Counted from the stretch's first letter, positions 18,165-27,052 are shown. The stretch: DNA of 64,000 nt from Parabacteroides distasonis (GCF_004793765.1 NZ_SRYM01000016.1:1-64000); one strand, 5' to 3'. The notes: generated by a model not told the origin, from the sequence alone. Numbers and translations: made by a program.

Positions 18165-18353
18165 ATGGAAATTAAAAGAGTTTGGATTGAGGAGGATTGT
18201 ATCGCTTGCGGTACATGCGAAGGTATTTGCCCGGAAGTATTTACTGTTACAGATCGTTCACGTGTAAACGAAGGAGTCAATTTCAATGATTTCGAGGCGG
18301 GCATTAAAGAGGCAACTGAAAGCTGTCCGGTCGAGGTTATCAAGTACGAATAG
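18165..18353 (+). CDS. Small single-cluster ferredoxin
   Basis: 62 residues. Cys12, Cys15 and Cys18 in CIACGTC plus Cys54 in SCPVEVI give the ligands of one [4Fe-4S] cluster; Cys22 in GICPE is the extra cysteine that often forms a disulfide in these monocluster ferredoxins. The second cluster site of the usual 2[4Fe-4S] type is absent. Acidic, soluble electron carrier of the cytosol. It stands alone between the proline catabolic operon (divergent) and the DUF1349 gene; its redox partner cannot be told from context. Confidence 0.9.
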   Translation: MEIKRVWIEEDCIACGTCEGICPEVFTVTDRSRVNEGVNFNDFEAGIKEATESCPVEVIKYE

Positions 18354-18405
18354 ACAAAATATCATTAACCCTTACTTTTCCGTCCTAGATAAAATCCCAG
18401 AATCA

Positions 18406-18436
18406 TTGTGCAATCTTTCATAACACGTTACCTTTG
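18406..18436 (+). promoter_or_regulatory. Promoter: TTG, 20 bp, TACCTTTG
   Basis: A TTG core at 18406-18408 and a perfect -7 TACCTTTG at 18429-18436, separated by 20 bp, match the Bacteroidota housekeeping promoter. It would start transcription about 44 bases before the DUF1349 gene. Confidence 0.6.
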
Positions 18437-18486
18437 CGAAGGTAAGGTTAAAGACATTACCTCTTACGGGAATAGAAAGAATCGAA

Positions 18487-19152
18487 ATGAGAAGTAAAAT
18501 GAGAAAATTAGTATTACTAAGTTTTGTTATTGTCGCCTCTTTGCAATTCTGCGAGGCACAATCATTGGATAAGATGCAATGGTTCAACGAGCCGGAACAA
18601 TGGGAGATCAAAGACAAGTCGCTTTCCATGCAGGTCACTCCCCAAAGCGACTATTGGAGGATTTCCCATTACGGGTTCACGGTAGATGACGCTCCTTTTT
18701 ATTATGCGACTTATGGGGGTGAATTCGAGGTTAAAGTCAAGATAACCGGTGATTACAAGCAACGTTTCGATCAAGCCGGCCTAATGCTTCGTATCAATCA
18801 TGAAAATTATATAAAAGCTGGCATAGAATTCGTGGATGGTAAATATAACCTAAGTGCGGTCGTTACGCATAAGACCTCCGATTGGAGCGTTATCACCTTA
18901 GACAAAGCGATCCCCTATGTATGGATAAAAGCCGTCCGGAGATTGGACGCCGTGGAGATCTTCTACTCATTCGATGACAAGGAATACACCCTTATGCGTA
19001 ACGCTTGGCTACAAGACAATATCCCCGTACAAGTCGGGGTTATGGCCGCTTGCCCCGACGGAAAAGGATTTAATGTGACATTCGAGCATTTCAAGGTAAA
19101 ACACCTTCCGGATCAGCGCCGGTTAGAATGGCTAAAGAAAAATGCTGAATAA
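18487..19152 (+). CDS. DUF1349 (concanavalin A-like) secreted protein
   Basis: 221 residues; the ATG at 18499 (MRKLVLLS) is an equally plausible start. A signal peptide ends near CEAQS. The mature part matches DUF1349, a beta-sandwich of the concanavalin A/LamG-like fold related to regulators of starch or glycan metabolism; FDQAGLMLRIN and YVWIKAVRRLDAVEIFYSFD are typical strands. It probably acts in the periplasm on carbohydrate, but no catalytic residues can be assigned. Single gene with its own promoter and a REP-like hairpin behind it. Confidence 0.82.
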   Translation: MRSKMRKLVLLSFVIVASLQFCEAQSLDKMQWFNEPEQWEIKDKSLSMQVTPQSDYWRISHYGFTVDDAPFYYATYGGEFEVKVKITGDYKQRFDQAGLMLRINHENYIKAGIEFVDGKYNLSAVVTHKTSDWSVITLDKAIPYVWIKAVRRLDAVEIFYSFDDKEYTLMRNAWLQDNIPVQVGVMAACPDGKGFNVTFEHFKVKHLPDQRRLEWLKKNAE

Positions 19153-19173
19153 GTATTAGATGCTTATCTTTCA

Positions 19174-19230
19174 AACGCAGATGACACGGATCTACTATTC
19201 TTATCCGTATTATCAGCGTCATTTGTATTA
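19174..19230. repeat. REP-like intergenic hairpin
   Basis: ACGGAT (19186-19191) pairs with ATCCGT (19203-19208), flanked by ATGAC and GTCAT that extend the structure. Similar ACGGAT...ATCCGT hairpins occur at 50360-50420. It probably acts as the transcription end of the DUF1349 gene. Confidence 0.45.
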
Positions 19231-19298
19231 AAAACAAGCCATACCTGTTAATTAGAAAAGAAAACAAAGGCTTTCACCTTCTTTTTGCTTTTTATTCC

Positions 19299-19306
19299 TA
19301 TCTTTG
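19299..19306 (+). promoter_or_regulatory. -7 promoter box TATCTTTG
   Basis: Perfect TAnnTTTG match 29 bases before the XRE/cupin gene; it would drive that gene and probably the following acyl-CoA synthetase gene. Confidence 0.5.
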
Positions 19307-19335
19307 GAGCGACATAATACAATAATTTCAGTAAA

Positions 19336-19890
19336 ATGAACGAACAGATACAACAAATCGCAGAGCGTCTGGCCGGACTACGGGACGCACTGGAGATTAC
19401 GCCGGAAGAAATGGCAAAAGTCTGCAACCTCACGACTGAGCAATATTTGCTGCTGGAAAGCGGCACGGTGGATATTTCCGTTAGCGTATTGCATCAGATC
19501 TCACAGGCTTATGGCGTAGAATTAACCACGTTGATGTTTGGCGACGAGCCTAAAATGAGTACGTACTTTATTACTCGTAACGGAAAAGGTGTTGCCGTAG
19601 AGCGTACGAAAGCCTATAAGTACCAATCATTGGCCGCCGGTTTCGTCGGACGTAAAGCGGACCCCTTCTTGGTAACCGTACATCCCAAACCAGAGGATGA
19701 GCCAATGTATCTCAATTCCCATCCGGGACAAGAATACAATATGGTATTAAAAGGACGCCTGTTACTGCAGATCAACAATAAAGATCTTATCTTAGAAGAA
19801 GGTGATAGTATTTATTTTAACTCAGAGCTTCCTCACGGTATGAAAGCGCTGAATGGGGAAAAGGTCAGTTTCTTGGCCGTCATTTTATAA
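19336..19890 (+). CDS. XRE-type HTH regulator with C-terminal cupin domain
   Basis: 184 residues. Residues about 5-65 form a Cro/C1-type helix-turn-helix (LAGLRDALEITPEEMAKVCN, then LLESG and SVSVLHQISQAYGVELTTL). Residues 110-180 form a cupin barrel with HPGQEYNMVLKG and EEGDSIYFNSELPHGMKAL, whose histidine may take part in ligand or metal binding. Such proteins sense a small molecule and regulate neighbouring catabolic genes. The acyl-CoA synthetase gene starts 12 bases downstream, so it is the probable target or operon partner. Confidence 0.88.
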   Translation: MNEQIQQIAERLAGLRDALEITPEEMAKVCNLTTEQYLLLESGTVDISVSVLHQISQAYGVELTTLMFGDEPKMSTYFITRNGKGVAVERTKAYKYQSLAAGFVGRKADPFLVTVHPKPEDEPMYLNSHPGQEYNMVLKGRLLLQINNKDLILEEGDSIYFNSELPHGMKALNGEKVSFLAVIL

Positions 19891-19902
19891 ACGATCAACA
19901 GC

Positions 19903-21558
19903 ATGTTAGAAAGATTTATAGATAAAACGACGTTCGAGTCGCAAGAGGATTTTATTAAAAACTTCAAGATCAAGGTTCCGGAGAACTTCAACTTCGGATA
20001 TGATGTGGTAGACGCTTGGGCAGAGGAAGAACCGGATAAGAAAGCATTATGTTGGACAAATGATCATGGAAAGCATATCGATTTTACGTTTGCCGACTTG
20101 AAACGGTATACGGACCAGACAGCTTCTTATTTCCAATCCTTGGGAATCGGACACGGCGATATGGTGATGCTGATACTGAAACGCCGTTATGAGTTCTGGT
20201 TCTCTATCATCGCATTGCATAAATTAGGGGCTGTCGTGATACCGGCTACACACTTACTGACCAAGAAAGATATCGTTTATCGTGCGAATGCCGCTGATAT
20301 CAAGATGATCGTTTGCGCTGGAGAGGAAGTGATAACAAAACATATTATAGAGGCTTTGCCGGACTCACCGACCGTAAAAAATGTCGTATCCGTAGGGCCG
20401 GAAATACCGGAAGGTTTCGAGGATTTCCAACAGGGTATCCAAAACGCCGCTCCTTTCGTCCGCCCCTCTCACCCGAATAGTAATGACGATATCTCTTTGA
20501 TGTATTTCACCTCCGGTACGACCGGAAACCCAAAAATGGTGGCTCATGACTTTACGTATCCACTGGGGCATATCGTGACTGGCAGTTTCTGGCACAACTT
20601 GCATAAGGACAGCCTTCACCTGACGATCGCAGATACAGGTTGGGGCAAAGCAGTTTGGGGCAAGCTATATGGGCAATGGATCGCCGGAGCGACCGTATTC
20701 GTCTACGACCACGAGAAATTCACGCCTGCGGATATGTTGCAGATGATACAAGATTACCGGATCACCTCGCTTTGCGCTCCTCCTACGATCTTCCGTTTCT
20801 TGATCCGAGAGGATATGACTAAATACGATTTATCATCCTTACAATATTGTACGATCGCCGGCGAGGCTTTGAATCCTGCCGTATTCGACACCTTCTATAA
20901 ACTGACCGGCATTAAGTTGATGGAAGGCTTCGGCCAGACAGAGACTACGTTGACTGTCGCCACTTTCCCGTGGATGGAGCCGAAACCAGGCTCTATGGGT
21001 ATTCCTAACCCACAGTATAAGGTCGATTTATTGCGTCCGGACGGAAGCCGTGCGGAGGATGGCGAGCAAGGACAGATCGTGATCCACACAACAAATGGTA
21101 AGCCTATCGGGTTATTCAAGGAATACTACCGGGACGCGGAACGTACTCGGGAGGCTTGGCACGATGGCCTGTATTACACGGGAGATGTGGCTTGGCGTGA
21201 CGAGGATGGTTACTTATGGTTCGTTGGCCGTGCGGACGACGTGATCAAGAGTTCCGGCTATCGTATCGGGCCGTTCGAGGTGGAAAGTGCCTTGATGACT
21301 CACCCGGCGGTAGTGGAATGTGCTATCACCGGTGTCCCCGACGAGATCCGCGGACAGGTAGTAAAGGCCACGATCGTATTGGCGAAGGATTATAAAGAGA
21401 AAGCGGGTGATGCCTTGATCAAGGAATTGCAAAATCACGTGAAACGTGTCACCGCTCCTTACAAATATCCCCGTGTTGTCGAATTCGTGGACGAACTGCC
21501 GAAAACAATCAGCGGAAAGATCCGACGGGTAGAGATCCGGGATAAAGATAATAAATAA
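19903..21558 (+). CDS. AMP-binding acyl-CoA synthetase
   Basis: 551 residues of the ANL superfamily. It activates a carboxylic acid as an acyl-adenylate and transfers it to CoA. The phosphate loop [12 protein letters not shown] (about 205), GFGQTETT (about 345), the YYTGD motif (about 423) and the C-terminal catalytic Lys in [13 protein letters not shown] are all present, so it should be active. Sequence style is nearer medium-chain or acetate-type synthetases than long-chain ones, but the acid is not determined. Operon with the upstream cupin regulator; proB follows after 15 bases. Confidence 0.88.
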   Translation: MLERFIDKTTFESQEDFIKNFKIKVPENFNFGYDVVDAWAEEEPDKKALCWTNDHGKHIDFTFADLKRYTDQTASYFQSLGIGHGDMVMLILKRRYEFWFSIIALHKLGAVVIPATHLLTKKDIVYRANAADIKMIVCAGEEVITKHIIEALPDSPTVKNVVSVGPEIPEGFEDFQQGIQNAAPFVRPSHPNSNDDISLMYFTSGTTGNPKMVAHDFTYPLGHIVTGSFWHNLHKDSLHLTIADTGWGKAVWGKLYGQWIAGATVFVYDHEKFTPADMLQMIQDYRITSLCAPPTIFRFLIREDMTKYDLSSLQYCTIAGEALNPAVFDTFYKLTGIKLMEGFGQTETTLTVATFPWMEPKPGSMGIPNPQYKVDLLRPDGSRAEDGEQGQIVIHTTNGKPIGLFKEYYRDAERTREAWHDGLYYTGDVAWRDEDGYLWFVGRADDVIKSSGYRIGPFEVESALMTHPAVVECAITGVPDEIRGQVVKATIVLAKDYKEKAGDALIKELQNHVKRVTAPYKYPRVVEFVDELPKTISGKIRRVEIRDKDNK

Positions 21559-21573
21559 TAAATCATAACTTTC

Positions 21574-22647
21574 TTGAAAAGGATCGCTGTAAAAATAGGA
21601 AGCAATGTCCTGACCCGCAAGGATGGGACGCTAGATATCACTCGCATGTCTGCGTTGGTTGACCAAGTAGCGGACTTGCATCGGCAAGGTATGGAGATCG
21701 TCTTGATCTCCTCCGGTGCCGTGGCTTCCGGGCGAAGCGAGATAAAGGCCGGCAAAAAGCTGGATTCCGTATCGGCCCGACAACTGTATTCGGCGGTAGG
21801 ACAGGCCAAGCTGATCAACCGGTATTACGAGTTATTCCGGGAGCATGGCATGACTTGCGGGCAAGTGCTTACTACAAAAGAGAATTTCGGGAGCCGTACG
21901 CATTACTTGAACCAGAAACATTGCATGGAAGTGATGCTGGAAAACAAGGTAATCCCGATCGTAAACGAAAATGATACGATATCCGTAACCGAGCTGATGT
22001 TCACGGATAATGATGAGTTATCCGGCTTGATCGCTACGATGATGGGAATGGATGCCTTGGTGATCCTCAGTAATATAGACGGGATTTATAATGGAAATCC
22101 ATCGGAGCCGGATAGTTCCGTGATCCGGGAAATCGAATGTGGGAAAACGGACTTGTCGGAGTACGTACAGGCTAGCAAATCATCCTTTGGACGGGGAGGT
22201 ATGTTGACGAAATGTCATATCGCCCAAAAAGTGGCAGACGAAGGTATAGCCGTCATCATCGCCAATGGCAAAAAAGATAATATCCTTCCGATGTTATTGG
22301 CGGTGGATAGCGACACAGTCTGCACCCGTTTCATTCCGGCCTCGAAACCCGTCAGCAGCGTAAAGAAATGGATCGCCCACTCCGAGGGTTTCGCCAAAGG
22401 GGAAATACATATCAATAAAGGAGCCGAGGAGGCATTGACCGCCCCAAAAGCGACTAGCGTACTATTGGTTGGCGTAACCCGCATCGAAGGCGATTTCGAA
22501 AAAGATGATATCGTAAAGATAATGAATAAGGAAGGCGTGCAAATCGGCGTAGGCTGTACCGCTTATGACAGCGAGGAAGCACGTAAGCAAATAGGGCAAC
22601 GGGATTTAAAACCGCTTATACATTATGATTATCTATATTTGGATTAA
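21574..22647 (+). CDS. proB: Glutamate 5-kinase
   Basis: 357 residues, with an amino-acid-kinase domain (about 1-250) followed by a PUA domain. It phosphorylates glutamate to gamma-glutamyl phosphate, the first and feedback-controlled step of proline synthesis. The start is a TTG: the protein begins [17 protein letters not shown], which aligns with the ProB amino terminus, and no ATG or GTG is available just upstream. Other motifs are [19 protein letters not shown] and the lysine-containing FGRGGMLTK. proA begins five bases after its stop, so the two are cotranscribed, possibly with the synthetase genes ahead. Confidence 0.92.
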   Translation: MKRIAVKIGSNVLTRKDGTLDITRMSALVDQVADLHRQGMEIVLISSGAVASGRSEIKAGKKLDSVSARQLYSAVGQAKLINRYYELFREHGMTCGQVLTTKENFGSRTHYLNQKHCMEVMLENKVIPIVNENDTISVTELMFTDNDELSGLIATMMGMDALVILSNIDGIYNGNPSEPDSSVIREIECGKTDLSEYVQASKSSFGRGGMLTKCHIAQKVADEGIAVIIANGKKDNILPMLLAVDSDTVCTRFIPASKPVSSVKKWIAHSEGFAKGEIHINKGAEEALTAPKATSVLLVGVTRIEGDFEKDDIVKIMNKEGVQIGVGCTAYDSEEARKQIGQRDLKPLIHYDYLYLD

Positions 22648-22652
22648 AAAGT

Positions 22653-23900
22653 ATGAATGTAAAAGATATGCTGCGACAGGCATCGGATGCGGCTAAACAA
22701 TTGATAACGCTATCGGATCAAACGATTATCGGGATCTTAAAGGAGACAGCGCAGGTTCTACGGACTCATACGGAGGAGGTACTCGCCGCTAATCGCCAAG
22801 ATCTAGAACGTATGGACCCAGCGAACCCGAAATACGACCGGCTGAAATTGACAGAGGAACGGTTACAGGGTATAGCCGCCGATATGGAGAATGTATCGAC
22901 ATTACCTTCTCCATTGAACAAGGTCTTGAGTGAGACTACCCGTCCAAATGGAATGGCTATCCGAAAGGTAACCGTACCTTTCGGAGTGATCGGCGTGATC
23001 TATGAGGCCCGTCCGAATGTAACTTTCGATGTTTTTTCCTTATGTTTCCGAAGCGGTAATGTTTGCGTGCTAAAGGGTGGATCGGACGCAGACTCCTCCA
23101 ACAGAGCCTTGGTACGTATCATCCATTCTGTATTGGAGCACCAGAGGATAAATCCGGCGGTATGTACTTTACTTCCTCCGAATCGAGAGGCTACGGCGGA
23201 ATTACTGGAAGCGGTTGGCTTGGTCGATCTGATCATCCCCCGAGGAAGTAGCTCCTTGATTCACTTCGTTCGGGAACATGCGAAAGTTTCGGTGATCGAG
23301 ACAGGAGCAGGCATCTGCCATACCTATTTCGACCGTTTCGGAGACAAGGAGAAAGGACGCAAGATCGTAAATAACGCAAAGACACGGAGGGTCAGTGTAT
23401 GCAATGCCTTGGATTGCTTACTCATTCACAGAGAACGCCTATCCGATCTTCCGCATATCTGTGGAAAGCTTCCTGACAGCAACGTAACCATTTATGCAGA
23501 CAAACCGGCTTATGCCGCTCTATCGGGACATTATCCGGAGACACTTTTACAGCACGCTAACGAAAACAGTTTCGGTACCGAGTTCCTCGATTATAAAATG
23601 AGTATTCGTACCGTATCCTCTTTAGACGAGGCTCTAGCACATATCGCCCATTACAGTTCAAAACATAGCGAAAGCATCATCAGCGAAAATCCGGAAACGA
23701 TTCGGCACTTCCAGCAATTAGTAGATGCCGCTTGCGTATACGCAAATGTATCTACCGCCTTTACAGATGGGGCCCAATTTGGATTCGGGGCGGAGATCGG
23801 CATCAGTACCCAAAAGCTACATGCCCGGGGACCAATGGCGCTTCCTGAATTAACGACCTATAAATACATCATAGAAGGAGATGGACAGACGAGAGGATGA
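22653..23900 (+). CDS. proA: Gamma-glutamyl phosphate reductase
   Basis: 415 residues, the usual ProA length. It reduces gamma-glutamyl phosphate with NADPH to glutamate semialdehyde, which cyclises to the ProC substrate. The aldehyde-dehydrogenase-like fold shows [17 protein letters not shown], the glycine-rich [11 protein letters not shown] and the nucleophile Cys in [19 protein letters not shown] closing [19 protein letters not shown] is the ProA signature. Five bases after proB, so translational coupling is likely. Confidence 0.94.
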   Translation: MNVKDMLRQASDAAKQLITLSDQTIIGILKETAQVLRTHTEEVLAANRQDLERMDPANPKYDRLKLTEERLQGIAADMENVSTLPSPLNKVLSETTRPNGMAIRKVTVPFGVIGVIYEARPNVTFDVFSLCFRSGNVCVLKGGSDADSSNRALVRIIHSVLEHQRINPAVCTLLPPNREATAELLEAVGLVDLIIPRGSSSLIHFVREHAKVSVIETGAGICHTYFDRFGDKEKGRKIVNNAKTRRVSVCNALDCLLIHRERLSDLPHICGKLPDSNVTIYADKPAYAALSGHYPETLLQHANENSFGTEFLDYKMSIRTVSSLDEALAHIAHYSSKHSESIISENPETIRHFQQLVDAACVYANVSTAFTDGAQFGFGAEIGISTQKLHARGPMALPELTTYKYIIEGDGQTRG

Positions 23901-23979
23901 ATTGATCGAATCCCATGGGCATATATCGGTGCATTAAATAAATATTACCTCTATACCTACAACGATTTATCTCTATCTC

Positions 23980-24185
23980 TGCCAAAACAGAAAAAGATAT
24001 CCAGCTCCAGATCTAAAGCTATAAAGACCAAAGAACCATTCTGATGGTGAAACGTAACGATGCCCGACATATCGTCTTTTCCGACCTCTTACCAAGAACG
24101 TTCGTGATAACCACGTTCTTAACGCCGCACTTTGGATCTCAAAAGTACTGTTGCCAGCGATTACCTTAACGCCTTCGGATGCGTC
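23980..24185 (-). pseudogene. Frameshifted remnant of a secreted-protein C-terminal domain
   Basis: No single frame is open, but three successive minus-strand frames give one recognisable trail: ASEGVKVIAGNSTFEIQSAA (24182 down to 24123), then NVVITNVLGK (near 24117), then SGIVTFHHQNGSLVFIALDL (down to about 24000). The order and wording resemble the short beta-rich C-terminal domain (DUF6383-like, possibly a sorting domain) of many Bacteroidales secreted proteins. The rest of the gene is gone. The family name is from memory; the decayed nature is seen directly. Confidence 0.45.
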
Positions 24186-24207
24186 AGCACAATTCCTTCT
24201 TCAAAAA

Positions 24208-24262
24208 GTAATATATACTGACTTGGGCAAAAATATATACTGACCAAGCAAAGTAAGTACAT
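24208..24262. repeat. Dispersed intergenic repeat, copy 2
   Basis: Contains two ATATATACTGAC blocks, a GGGCAA spacer and AAGTAAGTAC, in the same order as the nested repeat at 695-773 (ATATACT...GGCAAA...ATATACTTACT...AAGTAAGTAC). The palindrome is less perfect here. It lies about 50 bases ahead of the argF' promoter box. Confidence 0.55.
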
Positions 24263-24310
24263 CTGTCTTTTTTTCTTAGGTTACGGAAAGTACAAATCAT
24301 GATTTATAGC

Positions 24311-24318
24311 TACATTTG
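24311..24318 (+). promoter_or_regulatory. -7 promoter box TACATTTG for argF'
   Basis: Perfect TAnnTTTG match 28 bases before the ATG; no convincing -33 box. Confidence 0.5.
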
Positions 24319-24346
24319 CCTTTAACAAAATATTATTGTAACAGAT

Positions 24347-25309
24347 ATGAAACATTTCACTTGCGTACAGGATTTAGGTGACTTGAAACAAGCGCTTAAT
24401 GAAGCTTTCGAGATCAAGAAAGATCGTTTCCAGTTTAGTGAACTGGGAAAAAACAAGACGTTGTTGATGATATTTTTCAACTCCAGCCTGCGTACCCGCC
24501 TAAGTACCCAAAAGGCTGCCATGAATTTAGGTATGAATACGATCGTTTTAGACGTTAACCAAGGTGCATGGAAGTTGGAAACAGAGCGAGGTGTTATCAT
24601 GGAAGGTGATAAACCGGAGCATTTGCTGGAAGCTGTACCTGTAATGGGCTGTTATTGCGATGTGATCGGTGTCCGTTCTTTCGCACGCTTTGAGAACAAA
24701 GAAGATGATTATAACGAGAAGATATTAAGTCAGTTCATCAAGTATTCCGGCCGGCCGGTATTTAGCATGGAAGCGGCGACACGCCATCCATTGCAAAGTT
24801 TCGCCGACTTGATCACAATAGAGGAATATAAGAAGACAGCTCGCCCGAAGGTAGTCATGACTTGGGCTCCTCATCCTAAATCACTACCGCAAGCCGTTCC
24901 GAACAGTTTTGCCGAATGGATGAACGCAACAGATTATGAGTTTGTTATCACTCATCCGGAAGGTTATGAGCTTGATCCTAGATTCGTAGGCTACGCTAAA
25001 GTGGAATACGATCAGAAGAAGGCTTTTGAAGGAGCAGATTTCATTTACGCAAAGAACTGGTCTGCTTATAAAGATCCGAATTATGGACAAGTAATCAGCA
25101 CAGATCGTAGTTGGACCGTAGACACAGAGAAAATGGCACTTACGAATAACGCTTATTTCATGCATTGCTTGCCGGTTCGCCGCAATATGATCGTTACTGA
25201 TGACGTGATAGAGAGTCCGCAAAGTATCGTAATCCCCGAGGCGGCAAACCGTGAGATCTCCGCACAAACCGTATTGAAAAAAATATTGATGGGATTATCC
25301 GATCTTTAG
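24347..25309 (+). CDS. argF': N-succinylornithine carbamoyltransferase
   Basis: 320 residues. It belongs to the aspartate/ornithine carbamoyltransferase family but has the features of the Bacteroides enzyme that carbamoylates N-succinylornithine in arginine synthesis. The carbamoyl-phosphate motif reads SSLRTR (residues 46-51) and the C-terminal HCLPVRR is present. Residue 90 is proline (GDKPEH), the residue reported to select succinyl- over acetyl-ornithine. Cytosolic, trimeric by family. It stands alone with its own promoter and two hairpins behind it. The rest of the arginine pathway is not in the window. Confidence 0.92.
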   Translation: MKHFTCVQDLGDLKQALNEAFEIKKDRFQFSELGKNKTLLMIFFNSSLRTRLSTQKAAMNLGMNTIVLDVNQGAWKLETERGVIMEGDKPEHLLEAVPVMGCYCDVIGVRSFARFENKEDDYNEKILSQFIKYSGRPVFSMEAATRHPLQSFADLITIEEYKKTARPKVVMTWAPHPKSLPQAVPNSFAEWMNATDYEFVITHPEGYELDPRFVGYAKVEYDQKKAFEGADFIYAKNWSAYKDPNYGQVISTDRSWTVDTEKMALTNNAYFMHCLPVRRNMIVTDDVIESPQSIVIPEAANREISAQTVLKKILMGLSDL

Positions 25310-25330
25310 AGGGTATTTTTTACAATGAGC

Positions 25331-25388
25331 ATTCTTAGGTGTTTATAATGCCCATTATAAGCATCTAAGAATAGGCATCAAGTTTTTT
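25331..25388 (+). terminator. Two-part hairpin and T-run after argF'
   Basis: ATTCTTAG (25331-25338) pairs with CTAAGAAT (25365-25372), and inside it TTATAATG (25343-25350) pairs with CATTATAA (25353-25360). A run of six T follows at about 25383. The inner arms resemble the dyad array at 55414-55505. Confidence 0.5.
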
Positions 25389-25412
25389 CAATGTCAACGA
25401 GCTATCCCAACA

Positions 25413-25454
25413 AAAAAGAGTACTCCCCTATTCCTATAGGAAATTACTCTTTTT
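25413..25454. terminator. Bidirectional terminator
   Basis: AAAAAGAGTA (25413-25422) pairs with TACTCTTTTT (25445-25454), giving a stem with a T-run on both strands. It separates argF' from the convergent DUF3467 gene. Confidence 0.75.
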
Positions 25455-25473
25455 ATAGCTGAAAACAAATCTA

Positions 25474-25788
25474 TTAAGCCTCTCCTGTCGGACCTGCGAA
25501 GTCCTCAAAATTAGCTGTTTTGTTATTATTATTTCCTGCTTGAAGTTGTTCTCCAAATTTCTTAATATTGTCTTGCAAAGCGAATAACAAACGTTGAGCG
25601 TTATCCGGAGTCAAGATTACACGGCTTTTTACTTGTGCCTTAGGAGCTCCCGGAACCACCCGGATGAAATCCAGGATAAATTCAGAGCTTGAATGAGATA
25701 TAATAGCCAAATTGGCGTAAGTTCCTTGTGCCATTTCTTCAGATAACTCGATCTGAATCTCGTTATTGGCCGGTTTGTTGTTTTCCAT
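25474..25788 (-). CDS. DUF3467 domain protein
   Basis: 104 residues from the ATG at 25788; a 15-residue extension upstream would run into the promoter. DUF3467 proteins are small cytosolic beta-rich proteins widespread in Bacteroidetes, with the pattern QIELSEEMAQGTYANLAIISHSSSEFILDF and SRVILTPDNAQRLLFALQ, seen here in full. Function unknown; the glycine/asparagine-rich tail is probably disordered. A complete promoter lies just upstream. Confidence 0.85.
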   Translation of the reverse strand: MENNKPANNEIQIELSEEMAQGTYANLAIISHSSSEFILDFIRVVPGAPKAQVKSRVILTPDNAQRLLFALQDNIKKFGEQLQAGNNNNKTANFEDFAGPTGEA

Positions 25789-25830
25789 ACTTTCTTCTTT
25801 TAAATTTATGGTGATTAAAAATTGCGAAGA

Positions 25831-25861
25831 CAAATATACATATTTATTCTGGGGTTACAAA
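25831..25861 (-). promoter_or_regulatory. Promoter TTTG, 19 bp, TATATTTG for DUF3467 gene
   Basis: On the minus strand TTTG (25861-25858) and TATATTTG (25838-25831) are separated by 19 bp, a perfect Bacteroidota promoter. Initiation is expected about 36 bases before the ATG. Confidence 0.75.
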
Positions 25862-25879
25862 GGAGTTGAAGACTATAAA

Positions 25880-26037
25880 TGCAAAAACGGCTACCTTCGC
25901 AGGCAGCCGTTTTCTAGTTGTGTTTTTAATTCTCAATTCTTTAGACCAATGTAAAAATACCTTTTGTGTTTGATATAAAGGGTTTTGGCGTTTTAGTTAA
26001 GGTCCATTTTGTCTAAGTGCTAATCTCTTTCACTTGA
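25880..26037 (-). ncRNA. Candidate small RNA of about 150 nt
   Basis: A transcript from the perfect promoter at 26044-26075 would run to the strong hairpin at 25884-25913 and its T-run. The few start codons inside open only tiny or implausible frames, so it appears noncoding. TTAGAC near the 5' end can pair with GTCTAA in the middle. It could instead be a mere antisense tail or an unusual leader, so this is a prediction from signals alone. Confidence 0.4.
25884..25913 (-). terminator. Intrinsic terminator AAAACGGCT / AGCCGTTTT
   Basis: Nine-base arms (25884-25892 and 25905-25913) with extra inner CCT/AGG pairs; on the minus strand five T follow. It would end the candidate small RNA and any transcript running on from the AraC gene. 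Confidence 0.7.
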
Positions 26038-26043
26038 ACTTTA

Positions 26044-26075
26044 CAAAAGTAAGGGCTTTAGCAAAGACCACCAAA
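26044..26075 (-). promoter_or_regulatory. Promoter TTTG, 20 bp, TACTTTTG without a following gene
   Basis: Minus-strand TTTG (26075-26072) and TACTTTTG (26051-26044) at 20 bp match the consensus fully. It lies after the AraC gene stop and points away from it, toward a region with no ORF. Confidence 0.65.
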
Positions 26076-26151
26076 TACTATATGTGCAATAAATAATACT
26101 ATATCATCAACACTTGACACAAATCAATGTAAACATGCTTTAAATCATGTT

Positions 26152-27036
26152 TTAAATTATAAACCTCGAACGGGAATATTTCTCCCTGTATTCCGTAGGG
26201 GTACTCCCCCTACGCCGTTTGAATATCCGGTTGAAATTCGATAGATTATTAAAACCGCACCTATAACATATTTCAGAAATACTGTCACTTGTATCGGTCA
26301 GGCGATATACCGCCTTGGCTACTCGGATCTCATTCAAGTTATCAATAAATGTCTTTCCCGTCCACTTCTTCAAAAAACGCATCAATGAGGCATCACTCAT
26401 ATTTGTTAACTTTGCCACTTCCGACAAGGTGATACGTTTTTGATAATTTTCGTGTAAATATAACATGATACTATCTAAACGATCAGTATCGTTATTATTA
26501 TAGTTCTTTACCGTGTTCACGGCATTCAACCGACGGGCAGCTTTATCCAATGACAGAACTTTAAGAATCTCGATCAAACGTAGCAGGTTCTGGAAAGAAT
26601 CCGACTTGTTATCATTCGACAACATTCTTAATTTATCTTGAATACCTAGTATCATTTCCCGACTAAAAACAAGACCGCTGGAGGCATTATCAAACATATC
26701 TTTCATAGTCTTGAAATGCCGTCTATTGATCAAGCTATCAAATAAAGATTTATGAAATTGTATCGTTATCTCAAAGATCCCATTACACGGACACTTATGG
26801 TTCGAGTAAGCATGCTTCGTCCCTCCCGCAATCAACACCAAGTCCAGATCATCGATTTCCTCAATCGAATCGCCAACTATCCGGATAGCGCCAGTAGCAT
26901 TCTCCAAATAGTTCAACTCAAACTCCAGGTGTACATGTAATGGAAAATTAAACCCCGACTTCGGGCGCTGCATGACCAAGAAGCAATCTTCTGATGAAAG
27001 CGGGGTCGTTTCCTTCAATACGTCTACTTTCCCCAT
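26152..27036 (-). CDS. AraC family transcriptional regulator
   Basis: 294 residues from the ATG at 27036. An N-terminal cupin-like arm (HVHLEFELNYLENATGAIRI and VLIAGGTKHAYSN) is followed by a linker and a C-terminal double helix-turn-helix: KRITLSEVAKLTNMSDASLMRFLKKWTG, then SISEICYRCGFNNLSNFNRIFKRRRGSTPTEYR-like residues. The histidines of the cupin suggest a small-molecule or metal sensor. It starts 16 bases after the endonuclease/phosphatase gene and is probably cotranscribed with it, so it may control that gene or a distant glycan locus. Confidence 0.88.
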   Translation of the reverse strand: MGKVDVLKETTPLSSEDCFLVMQRPKSGFNFPLHVHLEFELNYLENATGAIRIVGDSIEEIDDLDLVLIAGGTKHAYSNHKCPCNGIFEITIQFHKSLFDSLINRRHFKTMKDMFDNASSGLVFSREMILGIQDKLRMLSNDNKSDSFQNLLRLIEILKVLSLDKAARRLNAVNTVKNYNNNDTDRLDSIMLYLHENYQKRITLSEVAKLTNMSDASLMRFLKKWTGKTFIDNLNEIRVAKAVYRLTDTSDSISEICYRCGFNNLSNFNRIFKRRRGSTPTEYREKYSRSRFII

Positions 27037-27052
27037 ACACAAAAAACTTTTC

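Larger units (their letters stand above)
23901..24346. other. Intergenic region between proA and argF'
   Basis: 446 bases without an intact gene. It holds the decayed secreted-protein fragment, an AAGAACGT/ACGTTCTT dyad inside that fragment (24094-24120), the second dispersed repeat and the argF' promoter box. Confidence 0.55.
25789..26151. other. Intergenic region between AraC and DUF3467 genes
   Basis: 363 bases with no protein gene. It contains two complete minus-strand promoters and one terminator, listed separately, and a CAATTCT motif shared with the repeat at 56770-56808. Confidence 0.6.
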
